From an uncultured Verrucomicrobia subdivision 3 bacterium (lineage in GTDB: Bacteria; Verrucomicrobiota; Verrucomicrobiia; Limisphaerales; UBA11358): 45,043 nucleotides of DNA. Position numbers and translations under genes: made by a program. Positions 34,701 to 42,795 of the stretch are shown in pieces. How positions within the stretch are numbered: the first letter of the stretch is position 1; each line of letters begins with the position of its first letter. The notes beneath the pieces are model-generated. The model ran no database searches. It had not been told where the DNA came from and was given only the letters and a program-made list of their open reading frames with translations. The DNA lies in contig CAISYZ010000220.1 in NCBI GenBank assembly GCA_903889895.1, forward strand, positions 1 through 45,043, written 5' to 3'.

Positions 34701-37700
34701 AACAACAGCACGGGAACTGGCTTCAGCACCGGCAACCCCGGCTTGAGTATTTTCAACAACGTCACGGTCGGCGTTGGGGGCGGCACCTTGAACGATGACA
34801 GTCCGGCTTATAGCGGCAGCCACGGCAACTACGACACGTATGCTGGCAGCTTTACTTTGAATGCCAACTTGACCTTGAATAACACTGGCGTGCGCGGTGG
34901 TGGCATCAGCAAAATCACGGTTACTGGCCCGGTTTCCGGAACTGGCGGAATAATTTGCAACCAGTATCCCACAAACATTTCCACCTTGAGTGGTGTATGC
35001 ACTTACTCTGGTGCCACGGTGGTGAATAGTGGCTATCTGATGCTCTCTGGTTCGCAACAGGGTGGCGGAGCCTTTACCAACAATGATGCTGCGGTATTGG
35101 ATGTTCCGAACCAGTTGAGCTTCTCTACAGTTCCAATGTCCACGCTGGCATTAGTGGGAACGAATTTAGGCGCAACCTTGAGCTTCAGCCGGCTCTCGCA
35201 AACTTTGACCACGAACGCCCTCATTACGGCGACCAATCTGGTATTGACTGGAACCAACACCGTGATAATTCCCGGTTTAGCCTTTGTAAATGCGGGTGAT
35301 TATCCGATAATTAAATACACCACTCTGTCGGGTGGCTTGTCTAATCTCGTTTTAGGCGTGACGGGCGTCCGCGGCCTGCCCGGGGTTCTGTCCAACAACG
35401 TCGCCAATGGCTCGATCGATTTGGTGATTCCCGGTGGCACGCCCGTGGTTTGGGCCGGCGGCACGGGCAGCACCGCGACCAACTGGGACATTGCCACCAC
35501 GGCCAACTGGAAGACCAACGGTGTGGCGACGTTCTATCAGCAGTCGGGGGTATTGGGTGACGCGGTGACATTTAACGACTCCTCCAGCGTGACCAACATC
35601 TACCTGACCACGTCGGTCTCGCCCACCATATTGATTGTAAACAATACCAACGACTTTTACACCTTCACTGGATCTAGCATCACCGGAGGAGCCTCGCTGC
35701 TCAAAGAAGGCACCGGCACCCTCTTCTTGACGAATGGTGCCAACACGTTTACGGGCGGCGCAACGATTGTTGGCGGCACAGTGAAGCTGGGTAATGCCGG
35801 CTCTTTGAACAACAGTTCCGGCACGGCCACAATTTCCGGCAATGGTGCGTTGGACTTTAACTATCAGAATCCGACCGCGCTGGCTTGCACCATCAGCGGC
35901 ACGGGCTTCAATGGGCTTGGCACGCTGGTGGCCAATTACACCAATGCGGCAGCGGGGAATGGTCCGGCGAGCGTAACTTTGGCGAGTAGTGCCACGATTG
36001 GTGGCACGAACCGTTGGGACATCCGCAACGGTGCCAACCAGCTGAATTCACCAACGACCAACTATGTGCTGACCAAGGTCGGTGCTGGTTATGTTGGTTT
36101 AGTTGGAACTACGGTTAGCCCCAACTTGGGTGATATTCATATCAATGGCGGAACCTTGAGCTATCAAACCAGCACAACTGGTCTTGGCAATACAAACTGC
36201 ACGGTTTTTGTTGCCAGTGGCGCTACTTTGGATATGTATGCTGCGAGTGTTCCGTTGAGCAAGGGCATCGTGCTCAGCAATAGCGCAACGATTTCTACCA
36301 GCAGCGGTGGGAACAATAACATTCTTGGCCCGCTGACGATTGCAAGTGGTGCAAATGTTAGTTTTAATGGCGGCAATGGGCTGACCTTAAGTTGCCCGGT
36401 AAATATTCCAAGCGGTTGCACGGTTAATAACAACGCCAACTATTATGCAACCATTGTCTACAGCAACACCATCAGTGGTTCTGGAACATTCAATATGCAA
36501 TACCAGAGCTACATAAAACTGATGGCCTCCAATACGTTCAGTGGCAACCTAACCGTGCCGCAATGTAATTCCGGTGCCGGCACAGTGCTTTTCTTGATTG
36601 GCAATGGCTCCATCAGCGCCGTTCCGACCATCTATATGCAAGGGATTGCTTCTGGCCAAGCCTCGCCCGGCCACATTGATGTAAGCGGTCGTGTTGACGG
36701 CACCTTGACCTTGTCGCCTTATCAAACGCTCCGCGGCGATCTCGGTTCCACGGTTAAAGGAACGGTGGTGGCTCCTGCAGGCTCTACCATAACCGTGGGC
36801 GGCGATGGCAATACCAATTGCTGCTACATGATTATGACCAATTTGACGACGACTGGTGGCGTGTTGTCCTTCGACGTGCTGTCTACGACCAATGACCAGA
36901 TTTGGGTGCCGGGTGCTTTGAATCTGACTGGTGGCGGCACGATTCGTGCGGTTTATACGGCAGCTTCAGGGCTGACCAACGGCGCTCGATTCCACTTGAT
37001 TAGTTATGGTTCCAAGACCGGATCGGCTGCGAGCAACCTGAAACTGGCGCTCAATGGACCGCACTTTACCGGGGCGCATCTGGACGACACCACCACGCCC
37101 AACTGGGTAGATCTCGTGATCGATAACACAAATATTGTGGCACCGCAGACACTCACCTGGGCAGGTGACGGCGTCTTCAATTTCTGGGATCCAGGAACCA
37201 GTCCCAACTGGCTGACGAATAGTTCGGCACCATCCACTGCATTCTACAACGGTGACTACGTCAGCTTCACTGATCCGGCCAGCAACTCGTTCGTGAATTT
37301 GAACGCAGCTTTGTCGCCGGCAGCCGTAACGGTGAATACTACGCACGCTTACATATTGGGTGGCAGCGGCTCCATTTCGGGCAGCAATACCACGTTGGCT
37401 GTTTCCGGCAGTGGTTCGCTCACGCTATCAAATGCCAACACCTATACCGGTGGCACAGCCATCAATACCAGCACGGTCAACCTTTACAATGTCAATGCGC
37501 TGGGCACTTGGGCGGTGACCAATAACGGCACTATTAATCTGTATGCCAACGGCGGCGGCGGTAACGTCACTCCATCAGGGTTTAATACAGCATTAACTGG
37601 CTCTGGCATCGTCAACGTGACTCTGGGCACCGGCACTGGAACTACCATCCTCAATGGCACGAACTCTGGCTTCACCGGAACATTGAACATTGGTGTCGGC

Positions 37701-39869
37701 GCCGCTGCCGGAGCTGGCAAGTCGCAGATTAACACCGTGCTTTCGCCCAGTGCCACGTTGAATGTCCTGGCAAATGGCACAGTTTATATCGCCACGGCAG
37801 TTACGAATTCAGGCTCGGTCAACCTCTATGGTGGATACACGGGAGAAGTTTATGGCCAGTTGCGGCTCGATGGCAGTGCAAATTGGGCCGGACCGGTGAC
37901 CCTGCTGGGGGCGATGACCAATGCGGGCGATGGTCAAATTGGTTCGGCCGGCTCGGGCACTGTCAGCGGTAACATAAGTGGCTCCGTTCCGTTGGTCACT
38001 AGCGGCAGCGGCTCCATTACACTGTCGGGCAGTAACACTTATAGCGGTGGACTCAATGTCTATCAGGGCACCACCACCTTGCTGAACAATCAGGCTGGTG
38101 CCACAGGTGGTGTCTTGATGTGCACGAACAATGCGAACGGCACCACTTTGAACTTGGGCAGTTCCAGCCAGGTGTCACCCACATTGGTGGCAGCAGGCTC
38201 GGGCAATTTATTCCAAATGGGCACGCTTTACCCTGCGGGCGCCGCCAACAGTTCGGCTCAGACCCTCAATGTGAATGGTGCCAGTGGGTTCCCCACCACA
38301 GTTACCAACGCCAGTCCGCTGGTGGTGGCACGCGCTTCAACGCTGACGATTGGCAACTATGCCACTTGGAACCAGAGCGGAGGGCTGAATGTTGCCGCCT
38401 ACGGTGGCTTTGGTGCTACGCTCTATGTTGGCAATGGCGCAGGCAGCAGCGGTATATTAAACTATAGCGCCAATAGTCCGATTCAGTTGTCGGAATATAA
38501 CATTTGTGTCAGCCCCAGCATTTTGAACATTAATGGCGGCATGCTGATTACCGGGCAGCCCTTCAATTTCAACGGAGCTTCGACCACCGCCGGAGACGTG
38601 GGACGCCTCTGTATCTACAATGGCGGCATGCTCACCCTTTCAGCCAACATCCCACAGTTGACGACCGGAGACCCCAGCGGTCAGGTTCAGCTGCCCACCG
38701 CCAGCGTTGGGATCATCAACACCGCCGGCTATAGCACCACATTGGGCACCGGCGTGACGGGCTCGGGTTCACTGTTGGCCATCGGTTCCGGCACGCTAAC
38801 ACTTGCAGGCACAAACACCTATACGGGGACGACGGTGATTAGCAATAGCACCTTGGTGGTGGCGGCAGTTGGCGTGGTGCCGACCAATGCCGTGACGGTC
38901 GCGACCAATGCCACACTCGGCGGCAGCGGCATCGTTACTGGTGTAACGACGGTTCAAGCTGGTGGCTCGCTGGCTCCCGGTGTGGGAAATGGCACGAACA
39001 CTGCCACACTCACGTTCAGCAACAGCCTATTCATGGGCGGCAACCTCCTGGTCAATCTTAACAAGTCTCTTGCACAGTCGAATGATTTGATTGTGGTCAA
39101 AGGTTCTGTGTTGACCAACACTGCGGCCGGTATTTTGACGGTGACCAACTATGGTCCGGCCTTGGTCGTTGGAGACACCTTCACCTTGTTCAGCCAGGCC
39201 GTCTCCAACGGGGCGGCGCTGAGCATCGTCGGCGGGTCGCCGGCCGGATATGCCGTGACGTGGACGAACAAGCTTGCTGTCAATGGCAGCATTTCCGTCC
39301 TGGCGGTTACAGCCACGGCGAGCACCAATGCTCTATTGACCTCGCTGGTGTTGAGCTCCGCGGCGACCTTCACGCCGGCCTTTAGCTCGAACATTACAAG
39401 CTATGCGGCGACGGAGAATTACGGAAATTCGCCCACAGTGACAGTGATTAACGGTAACCTGAATGCGACGAATCAGTTGATCTACAACGGAAGTCCGGTT
39501 GGTTTGCTGACCTCGGGTGTTCCTAGTGGGGCATTAACCCTGACCTTGGGCGGAACCAACGTGATCAATGTGAAAGTGACGGCTCAGAATGGCACGACGA
39601 CGAACCTCTACACGGTGAACGTGGTGGAAATACCGAGCCAGAGCCAGCCGCAGTTAACGAACAGCTTCAACGGCACTGCACTGACGTTCAGCTGGCCGGC
39701 GGATCACTTGGGCTATCGCCTGCTGGTTCAGACCAACAACCTGCAAAACGGCGTCAGTGGCGTGGCGAGTGACTGGGGAACAGTTGCGGGTTCGCAGACA
39801 AACACCACAACGACCATCACTGTTCCAACGACGAACTTGAACGAATTTTACAAGTTGGTCTATCCGTAA
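31773..39869 (+). CDS. Second giant PATR beta-strand repeat surface protein
   Basis: A 2698-residue protein from ATG 31773 (MKKSLNIYFTLMLTATLPAFSQ, a clear signal peptide); an in-frame TTG at 31746 would add nine residues and hide that signal. Most of the chain is Gly/Ser/Thr/Asn-rich with about ten PATR-like units, such as LTKSGSGTLIL, LLKEGTGTLFLTNGANTFTG and LLAIGSGTLTLAGTNTYTG. It therefore probably folds as a very long beta-helix outside the cell. Near the C-terminus is a cadherin-like beta-sandwich (LTSLVLSSAATFTPAFSSN...YTVNVVE). It ends in SWPADHLGYRLLVQTN and FYKLVYP, matching the other giant protein. No autotransporter barrel is present. A block at nt 37602-38870 is paralogous to nt 9361-10590. 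A strong terminator follows. Confidence 0.88.
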   Translation: MKKSLNIYFTLMLTATLPAFSQDIWSGGGNNNWSDPNDWAALAAPSTGDSLDFTGSTQTSPNNDLATNLYSFSGITFDGSASGFDLVGNDVWLSGGITNASGTQQLIDLNLVLTGPTAINTTSGDIAVGNTTGQINGPGTLTVNGPGTLTVSTNNSGGTTINSGANMVVNNINSSGNGSYTLAGGSLLLEYGSWYSPSRNFTFTADSSLGVNTGSVQYSAYGRYDCYGLVGSPGFKWTVIGNGRFQMSGGSNHILAGSVDVTAPAVLSDVNGGNTTISGLGTNTITVENGAALRKNNGGIVLNPIVLNGGAGPDSLGALVANQEAYAGQPSTIVATFSNNITLNADSTLGAIYGSMLIAGNISGNGSLTKVGNYPLILTGTNSNYGTDNSGTYIDAGTLQLGSPYALSTNGNVTIGSGSGATLDLNGNSYSGNYIGDDYSGLSVIDNSSANPATLTLGAGSYFTGAVKNSGGGALSIVNVSGSTSLEGANTYTGSTLVEGGTLDMILSTSKTNGGLVLATNGGTLSVHLSAPTALLPASGVTLGNNSGDTSYLTIDLNSYGNVANPIINATNGTGVLSANGTIYVTINNPANIVVGSIHLIKYTSLSGTGTSFVLNSIAGGVGATIVTNAANHSIDLSVTFAPITTWTARVNTNWDYTTTNWTYAGIKTNYQDSQAIYFDNTASNFLVNLTTTFSPGSVLVSSSSNYLFTGSGSLSGGALTKSGSGTLILDVNSSTYASTTIGAGTLQVGNNDGSGDLGTGSVNDNGTLAFNRTNNYTVQGLITGTGSLVQNGSNSTLTVSQVNTYSGGTVVNQGTVKLGAANVLGTNSVGNLVTVNAGASLDLNGQYLGAPYPVVISGSGAPGRLGALTSVSGGGGMNLGYGNIGVNNLVLAADATIGESSCNWQIGNSGVGISGNGHILTMIMQGGNSIYLRTNALTSPSQVIIGAGKVYFCENTNALGSAAVTLTNGGGFDTWNNSTGTGFSTGNPGLSIFNNVTVGVGGGTLNDDSPAYSGSHGNYDTYAGSFTLNANLTLNNTGVRGGGISKITVTGPVSGTGGIICNQYPTNISTLSGVCTYSGATVVNSGYLMLSGSQQGGGAFTNNDAAVLDVPNQLSFSTVPMSTLALVGTNLGATLSFSRLSQTLTTNALITATNLVLTGTNTVIIPGLAFVNAGDYPIIKYTTLSGGLSNLVLGVTGVRGLPGVLSNNVANGSIDLVIPGGTPVVWAGGTGSTATNWDIATTANWKTNGVATFYQQSGVLGDAVTFNDSSSVTNIYLTTSVSPTILIVNNTNDFYTFTGSSITGGASLLKEGTGTLFLTNGANTFTGGATIVGGTVKLGNAGSLNNSSGTATISGNGALDFNYQNPTALACTISGTGFNGLGTLVANYTNAAAGNGPASVTLASSATIGGTNRWDIRNGANQLNSPTTNYVLTKVGAGYVGLVGTTVSPNLGDIHINGGTLSYQTSTTGLGNTNCTVFVASGATLDMYAASVPLSKGIVLSNSATISTSSGGNNNILGPLTIASGANVSFNGGNGLTLSCPVNIPSGCTVNNNANYYATIVYSNTISGSGTFNMQYQSYIKLMASNTFSGNLTVPQCNSGAGTVLFLIGNGSISAVPTIYMQGIASGQASPGHIDVSGRVDGTLTLSPYQTLRGDLGSTVKGTVVAPAGSTITVGGDGNTNCCYMIMTNLTTTGGVLSFDVLSTTNDQIWVPGALNLTGGGTIRAVYTAASGLTNGARFHLISYGSKTGSAASNLKLALNGPHFTGAHLDDTTTPNWVDLVIDNTNIVAPQTLTWAGDGVFNFWDPGTSPNWLTNSSAPSTAFYNGDYVSFTDPASNSFVNLNAALSPAAVTVNTTHAYILGGSGSISGSNTTLAVSGSGSLTLSNANTYTGGTAINTSTVNLYNVNALGTWAVTNNGTINLYANGGGGNVTPSGFNTALTGSGIVNVTLGTGTGTTILNGTNSGFTGTLNIGVGAAAGAGKSQINTVLSPSATLNVLANGTVYIATAVTNSGSVNLYGGYTGEVYGQLRLDGSANWAGPVTLLGAMTNAGDGQIGSAGSGTVSGNISGSVPLVTSGSGSITLSGSNTYSGGLNVYQGTTTLLNNQAGATGGVLMCTNNANGTTLNLGSSSQVSPTLVAAGSGNLFQMGTLYPAGAANSSAQTLNVNGASGFPTTVTNASPLVVARASTLTIGNYATWNQSGGLNVAAYGGFGATLYVGNGAGSSGILNYSANSPIQLSEYNICVSPSILNINGGMLITGQPFNFNGASTTAGDVGRLCIYNGGMLTLSANIPQLTTGDPSGQVQLPTASVGIINTAGYSTTLGTGVTGSGSLLAIGSGTLTLAGTNTYTGTTVISNSTLVVAAVGVVPTNAVTVATNATLGGSGIVTGVTTVQAGGSLAPGVGNGTNTATLTFSNSLFMGGNLLVNLNKSLAQSNDLIVVKGSVLTNTAAGILTVTNYGPALVVGDTFTLFSQAVSNGAALSIVGGSPAGYAVTWTNKLAVNGSISVLAVTATASTNALLTSLVLSSAATFTPAFSSNITSYAATENYGNSPTVTVINGNLNATNQLIYNGSPVGLLTSGVPSGALTLTLGGTNVINVKVTAQNGTTTNLYTVNVVEIPSQSQPQLTNSFNGTALTFSWPADHLGYRLLVQTNNLQNGVSGVASDWGTVAGSQTNTTTTITVPTTNLNEFYKLVYP

Positions 39870-39931
39870 GTGTAGTATGGTTCCGGCGGTCATCCCGGCC
39901 GCCACAACTATGGAATTGAATTAGGGGCAGT

Positions 39932-39965
39932 GGGGACGGCATTTTGTGCCGTCCCCGCTTTTTTT
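39932..39965 (+). terminator. Strong intrinsic terminator after the second PATR gene
   Basis: GGGGACGGCA (39932-39941) and TGCCGTCCCC (39947-39956) pair perfectly around TTTTG and are followed by GC and seven Ts. This is a textbook Rho-independent terminator, 62 nt after the PATR stop codon and 33 nt before the next ATG. Confidence 0.92.
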
Positions 39966-39992
39966 GCAGGAAGACCGCAGGTCTGCTAAATT
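39964..39992 (+). promoter_or_regulatory. Candidate promoter overlapping the terminator tail
   Basis: TTGCAG (39964-39969) and TAAATT (39987-39992) are 17 nt apart, 4/6 matches each to the -35 and -10 consensus. The expected start site falls at about 39999, at or beside the ATG of the glycosidase gene, implying a leaderless or nearly leaderless mRNA. Found by eye. Confidence 0.3.
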
Positions 39993-39998
39993 GTGAAA

Positions 39999-42125
39999 AT
40001 GTCTGGTATGATAAAAAAAATCAGGTTTTACCTCGCATGGCTTTTGCTGGCCGGCTTCATCATGAGCAGCCGGGCAAACGATGATATGCTGGTTTTTTCC
40101 GACCGGTTAAACAATGGCTGGGGCGACTGGGGCTGGGTTCCACATTATGCCACCAATAATCCTGTCCACTCCGGCACCAATAGCATGTTTATTGTTCCCA
40201 GTGGTGGCTGGCAGGCTTGGTATCTGGAACACGATCCCATTGACACCACCATTTACACTAATATCACATTTTGGATTAATGGCGGTTCCGCTGGCGGGCA
40301 GCCTGTCGGTATTAATGTCACCGGGCCGGCCAGCGCGCCGCGCGTTGGCTTTACCGCCGTGGCGAATACCTGGCAAAAAATCGTTGTGCCATTGTCCTCG
40401 CTCGGCGCGGCCAATATCACCAACCTGACCGGCATTCAGATCTGGTGCAACACCGGCAACACCAATCCGCCATTTATCGTGGACGATATCTCACTGGTCG
40501 CCGCACCGGCGCCGGCCGTAGTTCATGTGAGCCTGCTCGCCACGCAAACTGTGCGCACGGTGAGTGCCAATGTCTTCGGCATCAACCAGGTCGCCTGGGA
40601 TGGCAACGTCTATTCGCCAACGAGCATCGGCATCATGAACGACCTCGGCAACCCGTGCCTGCGCTGGCCCGGCGGCAGTTGGGGCGATGGCTATCATTGG
40701 ACGAACGAGTATCGCGGCTGGGGTTCCTATTCCAGCGACTTCATCAAGCTCGCGACGAACGCCCACGCGCAGGCCTTCATCATCTGCAACTACGGTAGCA
40801 GCGATGCGAACGAGGCGGCGTTCGGCGTGCGCATGTTCAATATTACGAACCAATGCAATTTCAAATATTGGGAAATCGGCAACGAAGTTGGCGGCAGTTG
40901 GGAGACCGACAACAACACCAACGCACCTTGGAAGCCCCATGATCCTTGGACTTATGCCATGCGCTTTACAAATTATTACGCATTGATGAAGGCGGTGGAT
41001 CCGACTATTAAAATTGGTGCGGTTGCCGACATCACCGAGGACGGCACGTCGAATTACACGAATCATCCGGTCGTTAATCCGCGCACGGGTGTCACCCACA
41101 ATGGCTGGACACCGGTGATGCTGACCTACCTGCGCAGCAACAATGTCACGCCGGACTTCCTCATCGAACACAAATATCCGCCGTCCGACGGCGACACTTA
41201 CAATCTGCTATGGCCCAGCACTTGGTCTTCGGATGTAACCGGTTTGCGGCAGATGGTGATGGATTATTTGGGCACTGCCGGAACCAATGTCACTTTGGAA
41301 TGCACCGAGAACGGTTCCACCGGTGATGCGCAAAGCGTCAGCCTGGTCGGCGGGCTGCTGTTTGCCGACAGCCTTGGTCAGGTGATGCAAACTGAAATGA
41401 ACTCGCGGCTTTGGTGGGACACGCGCAACGGGGGCGGCAGTATCACCAATTCCGACAATGCGCTCTATGGTTGGCGCACCAACTCCTCCGGCTATTTCTA
41501 TGAAGATGGCGGAATCGTGTATAATGCAGGCGCGCCGACAAATCGTTATCCCAAATATTATATCGCCAAGCTGATGCCGCATTTTGCCGCCGGCGGCGAC
41601 ACGGTGGTCAAGGCCACGAGTGATTATGAATTGTTGGCGGCGTATGCCGTGAAGCGAACCAACGGAACCATGACCCTTTTGGTCATTAACAAAAGCTCTT
41701 CATCGAACCTTACAGCTGCCGTCAATTTTGGCGGCTGGTTGCCGCTGACCAATGCCATGATTTACAGTTACGGTATCGTCCAGGACACGGCGGCGCAGAC
41801 GGGCATCGGCTCGCCGGATATTCAGACCAATACTTTTACCGCCGCCGGCATCGGCTTTACCAATATGTTTGCGCCGTATTCCGCCAATGTGATTGTCTTC
41901 AACCCGGCGCCACCGCCGAAGTTGGCCGCGCCGTCGAAAGTGCTTGGCAGATTCGCATTTCAACTGCAAGGCCAGCCTGGTGCGCGGTATGTGTTGCAAT
42001 ATTCAACCAACTTAAATACCGGCTGGAACGCCTATGCCACCAACACGCTGGTGGGGTTCACTCAGAATTTTTCCAACGTTCTTTCCGGCGCACAGCAATT
42101 TTGGCGGGCACAATGGCTGCCGTAA
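39999..42125 (+). CDS. Secreted clan GH-A glycosidase, alpha-L-arabinofuranosidase-like (GH51/GH44-like)
   Basis: A 708-residue protein from ATG 39999; GTG 39993 and ATG 40008 are alternatives. The signal peptide ends near SSRAND. Residues about 30-175 form a jelly-roll, CBM-like domain (VFSDRLNNGWGDWGW...IVDDISLV). A (beta/alpha)8 domain follows with LRWPGGSWGDGYHW, acid/base Glu296 in YWEIGNE, and a likely nucleophile at Glu437 in LECTENG. A beta-sandwich (LLAAYAVKRTNGTMTLLVINKS) comes next. It ends in a YVLQYSTNLNTGWNAY...FWRAQWLP module related to that of its neighbours. The RWPGG and GNE motifs recall GH51 arabinofuranosidases, but GH44 or GH39 are possible. It sits between a terminator and the convergent response-regulator gene, so it is probably monocistronic. 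Confidence 0.8.
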   Translation: MSGMIKKIRFYLAWLLLAGFIMSSRANDDMLVFSDRLNNGWGDWGWVPHYATNNPVHSGTNSMFIVPSGGWQAWYLEHDPIDTTIYTNITFWINGGSAGGQPVGINVTGPASAPRVGFTAVANTWQKIVVPLSSLGAANITNLTGIQIWCNTGNTNPPFIVDDISLVAAPAPAVVHVSLLATQTVRTVSANVFGINQVAWDGNVYSPTSIGIMNDLGNPCLRWPGGSWGDGYHWTNEYRGWGSYSSDFIKLATNAHAQAFIICNYGSSDANEAAFGVRMFNITNQCNFKYWEIGNEVGGSWETDNNTNAPWKPHDPWTYAMRFTNYYALMKAVDPTIKIGAVADITEDGTSNYTNHPVVNPRTGVTHNGWTPVMLTYLRSNNVTPDFLIEHKYPPSDGDTYNLLWPSTWSSDVTGLRQMVMDYLGTAGTNVTLECTENGSTGDAQSVSLVGGLLFADSLGQVMQTEMNSRLWWDTRNGGGSITNSDNALYGWRTNSSGYFYEDGGIVYNAGAPTNRYPKYYIAKLMPHFAAGGDTVVKATSDYELLAAYAVKRTNGTMTLLVINKSSSSNLTAAVNFGGWLPLTNAMIYSYGIVQDTAAQTGIGSPDIQTNTFTAAGIGFTNMFAPYSANVIVFNPAPPPKLAAPSKVLGRFAFQLQGQPGARYVLQYSTNLNTGWNAYATNTLVGFTQNFSNVLSGAQQFWRAQWLP

Positions 42126-42151
42126 CATAGACTGTATCCGTCACCGAAGCT

Positions 42152-42793
42152 TCATTCCAGATGCACGATGCCGTGGCGGATGGCGCTAATGGCAGCTTCG
42201 GTCCGATCCTGCGCGTCGAGTTTTGTGAACAGTGTCTTGAGGTGATATTTGACTGTGTCCTCGGAGATGAACAGGGCGCTGCTGATTTCCTTGTTGCTCC
42301 GGCCCTTGACGACGAGCTGGATGATTTCCATTTCGCGTTCGGTCAAATCTTCCCGCTGGGCGCGCTGCTGCAGCCGGTTGAGGACGTTTGGCGGCAGTTT
42401 GTGTTTGCCGGCATGGACTTCGCGGATGGTGGTGATCACCTGCTCGCGCGGCATGTCTTTGAGCAGATAAGATTTTGCGCCCGCTTGGATGGCCCGGTAA
42501 ATATCCTCGTCCAAATCGTAGGTGGTGACCACGATCACCTTGGCGGCGGGAAAATCTTTCAGCAGGGCGAGAATGGTTTCCACGCCGCCAAGATCGGGCA
42601 TTCGTAGATCCATCAGAACCACGTCGGGTTTTTTTTGACGGAAAAGTTCCAGCGCCGCCTGACCTCCGCCGGCTTCGGCCACGACCGTCATGTCCGGTTG
42701 GCTTTCCACCAGCGCCGCCAAGCCCATGCGGAACGTCGGGTGGTCATCAACCACTATTAGTTTGATTTGATCTTTGGTTTTCACGGGTTGCAA
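42152..42793 (-). CDS. NarL/LuxR-family response regulator
   Basis: A 213-residue two-component regulator. The receiver domain (about 10-125) has the acidic pair VVDDHP, phospho-acceptor Asp62 in LMDLRMP, and the conserved Lys in SYLLKDMP. The LuxR-type helix-turn-helix (about 147-210) has LTEREMEIIQLVVKGRSNKEIS and ISEDTVKYHLKTLFTKL. It starts 2 nt after the sensor kinase stop, so the two are co-translated and form a cognate pair. Proteins of this type bind inverted heptamer-like sites when phosphorylated. The surroundings suggest it controls the carbohydrate-degradation genes; the inverted repeats at 31617-31649 are a candidate site. Confidence 0.94.
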   Translation of the reverse strand: MQPVKTKDQIKLIVVDDHPTFRMGLAALVESQPDMTVVAEAGGGQAALELFRQKKPDVVLMDLRMPDLGGVETILALLKDFPAAKVIVVTTYDLDEDIYRAIQAGAKSYLLKDMPREQVITTIREVHAGKHKLPPNVLNRLQQRAQREDLTEREMEIIQLVVKGRSNKEISSALFISEDTVKYHLKTLFTKLDAQDRTEAAISAIRHGIVHLE

Positions 42794-42795
42794 TT

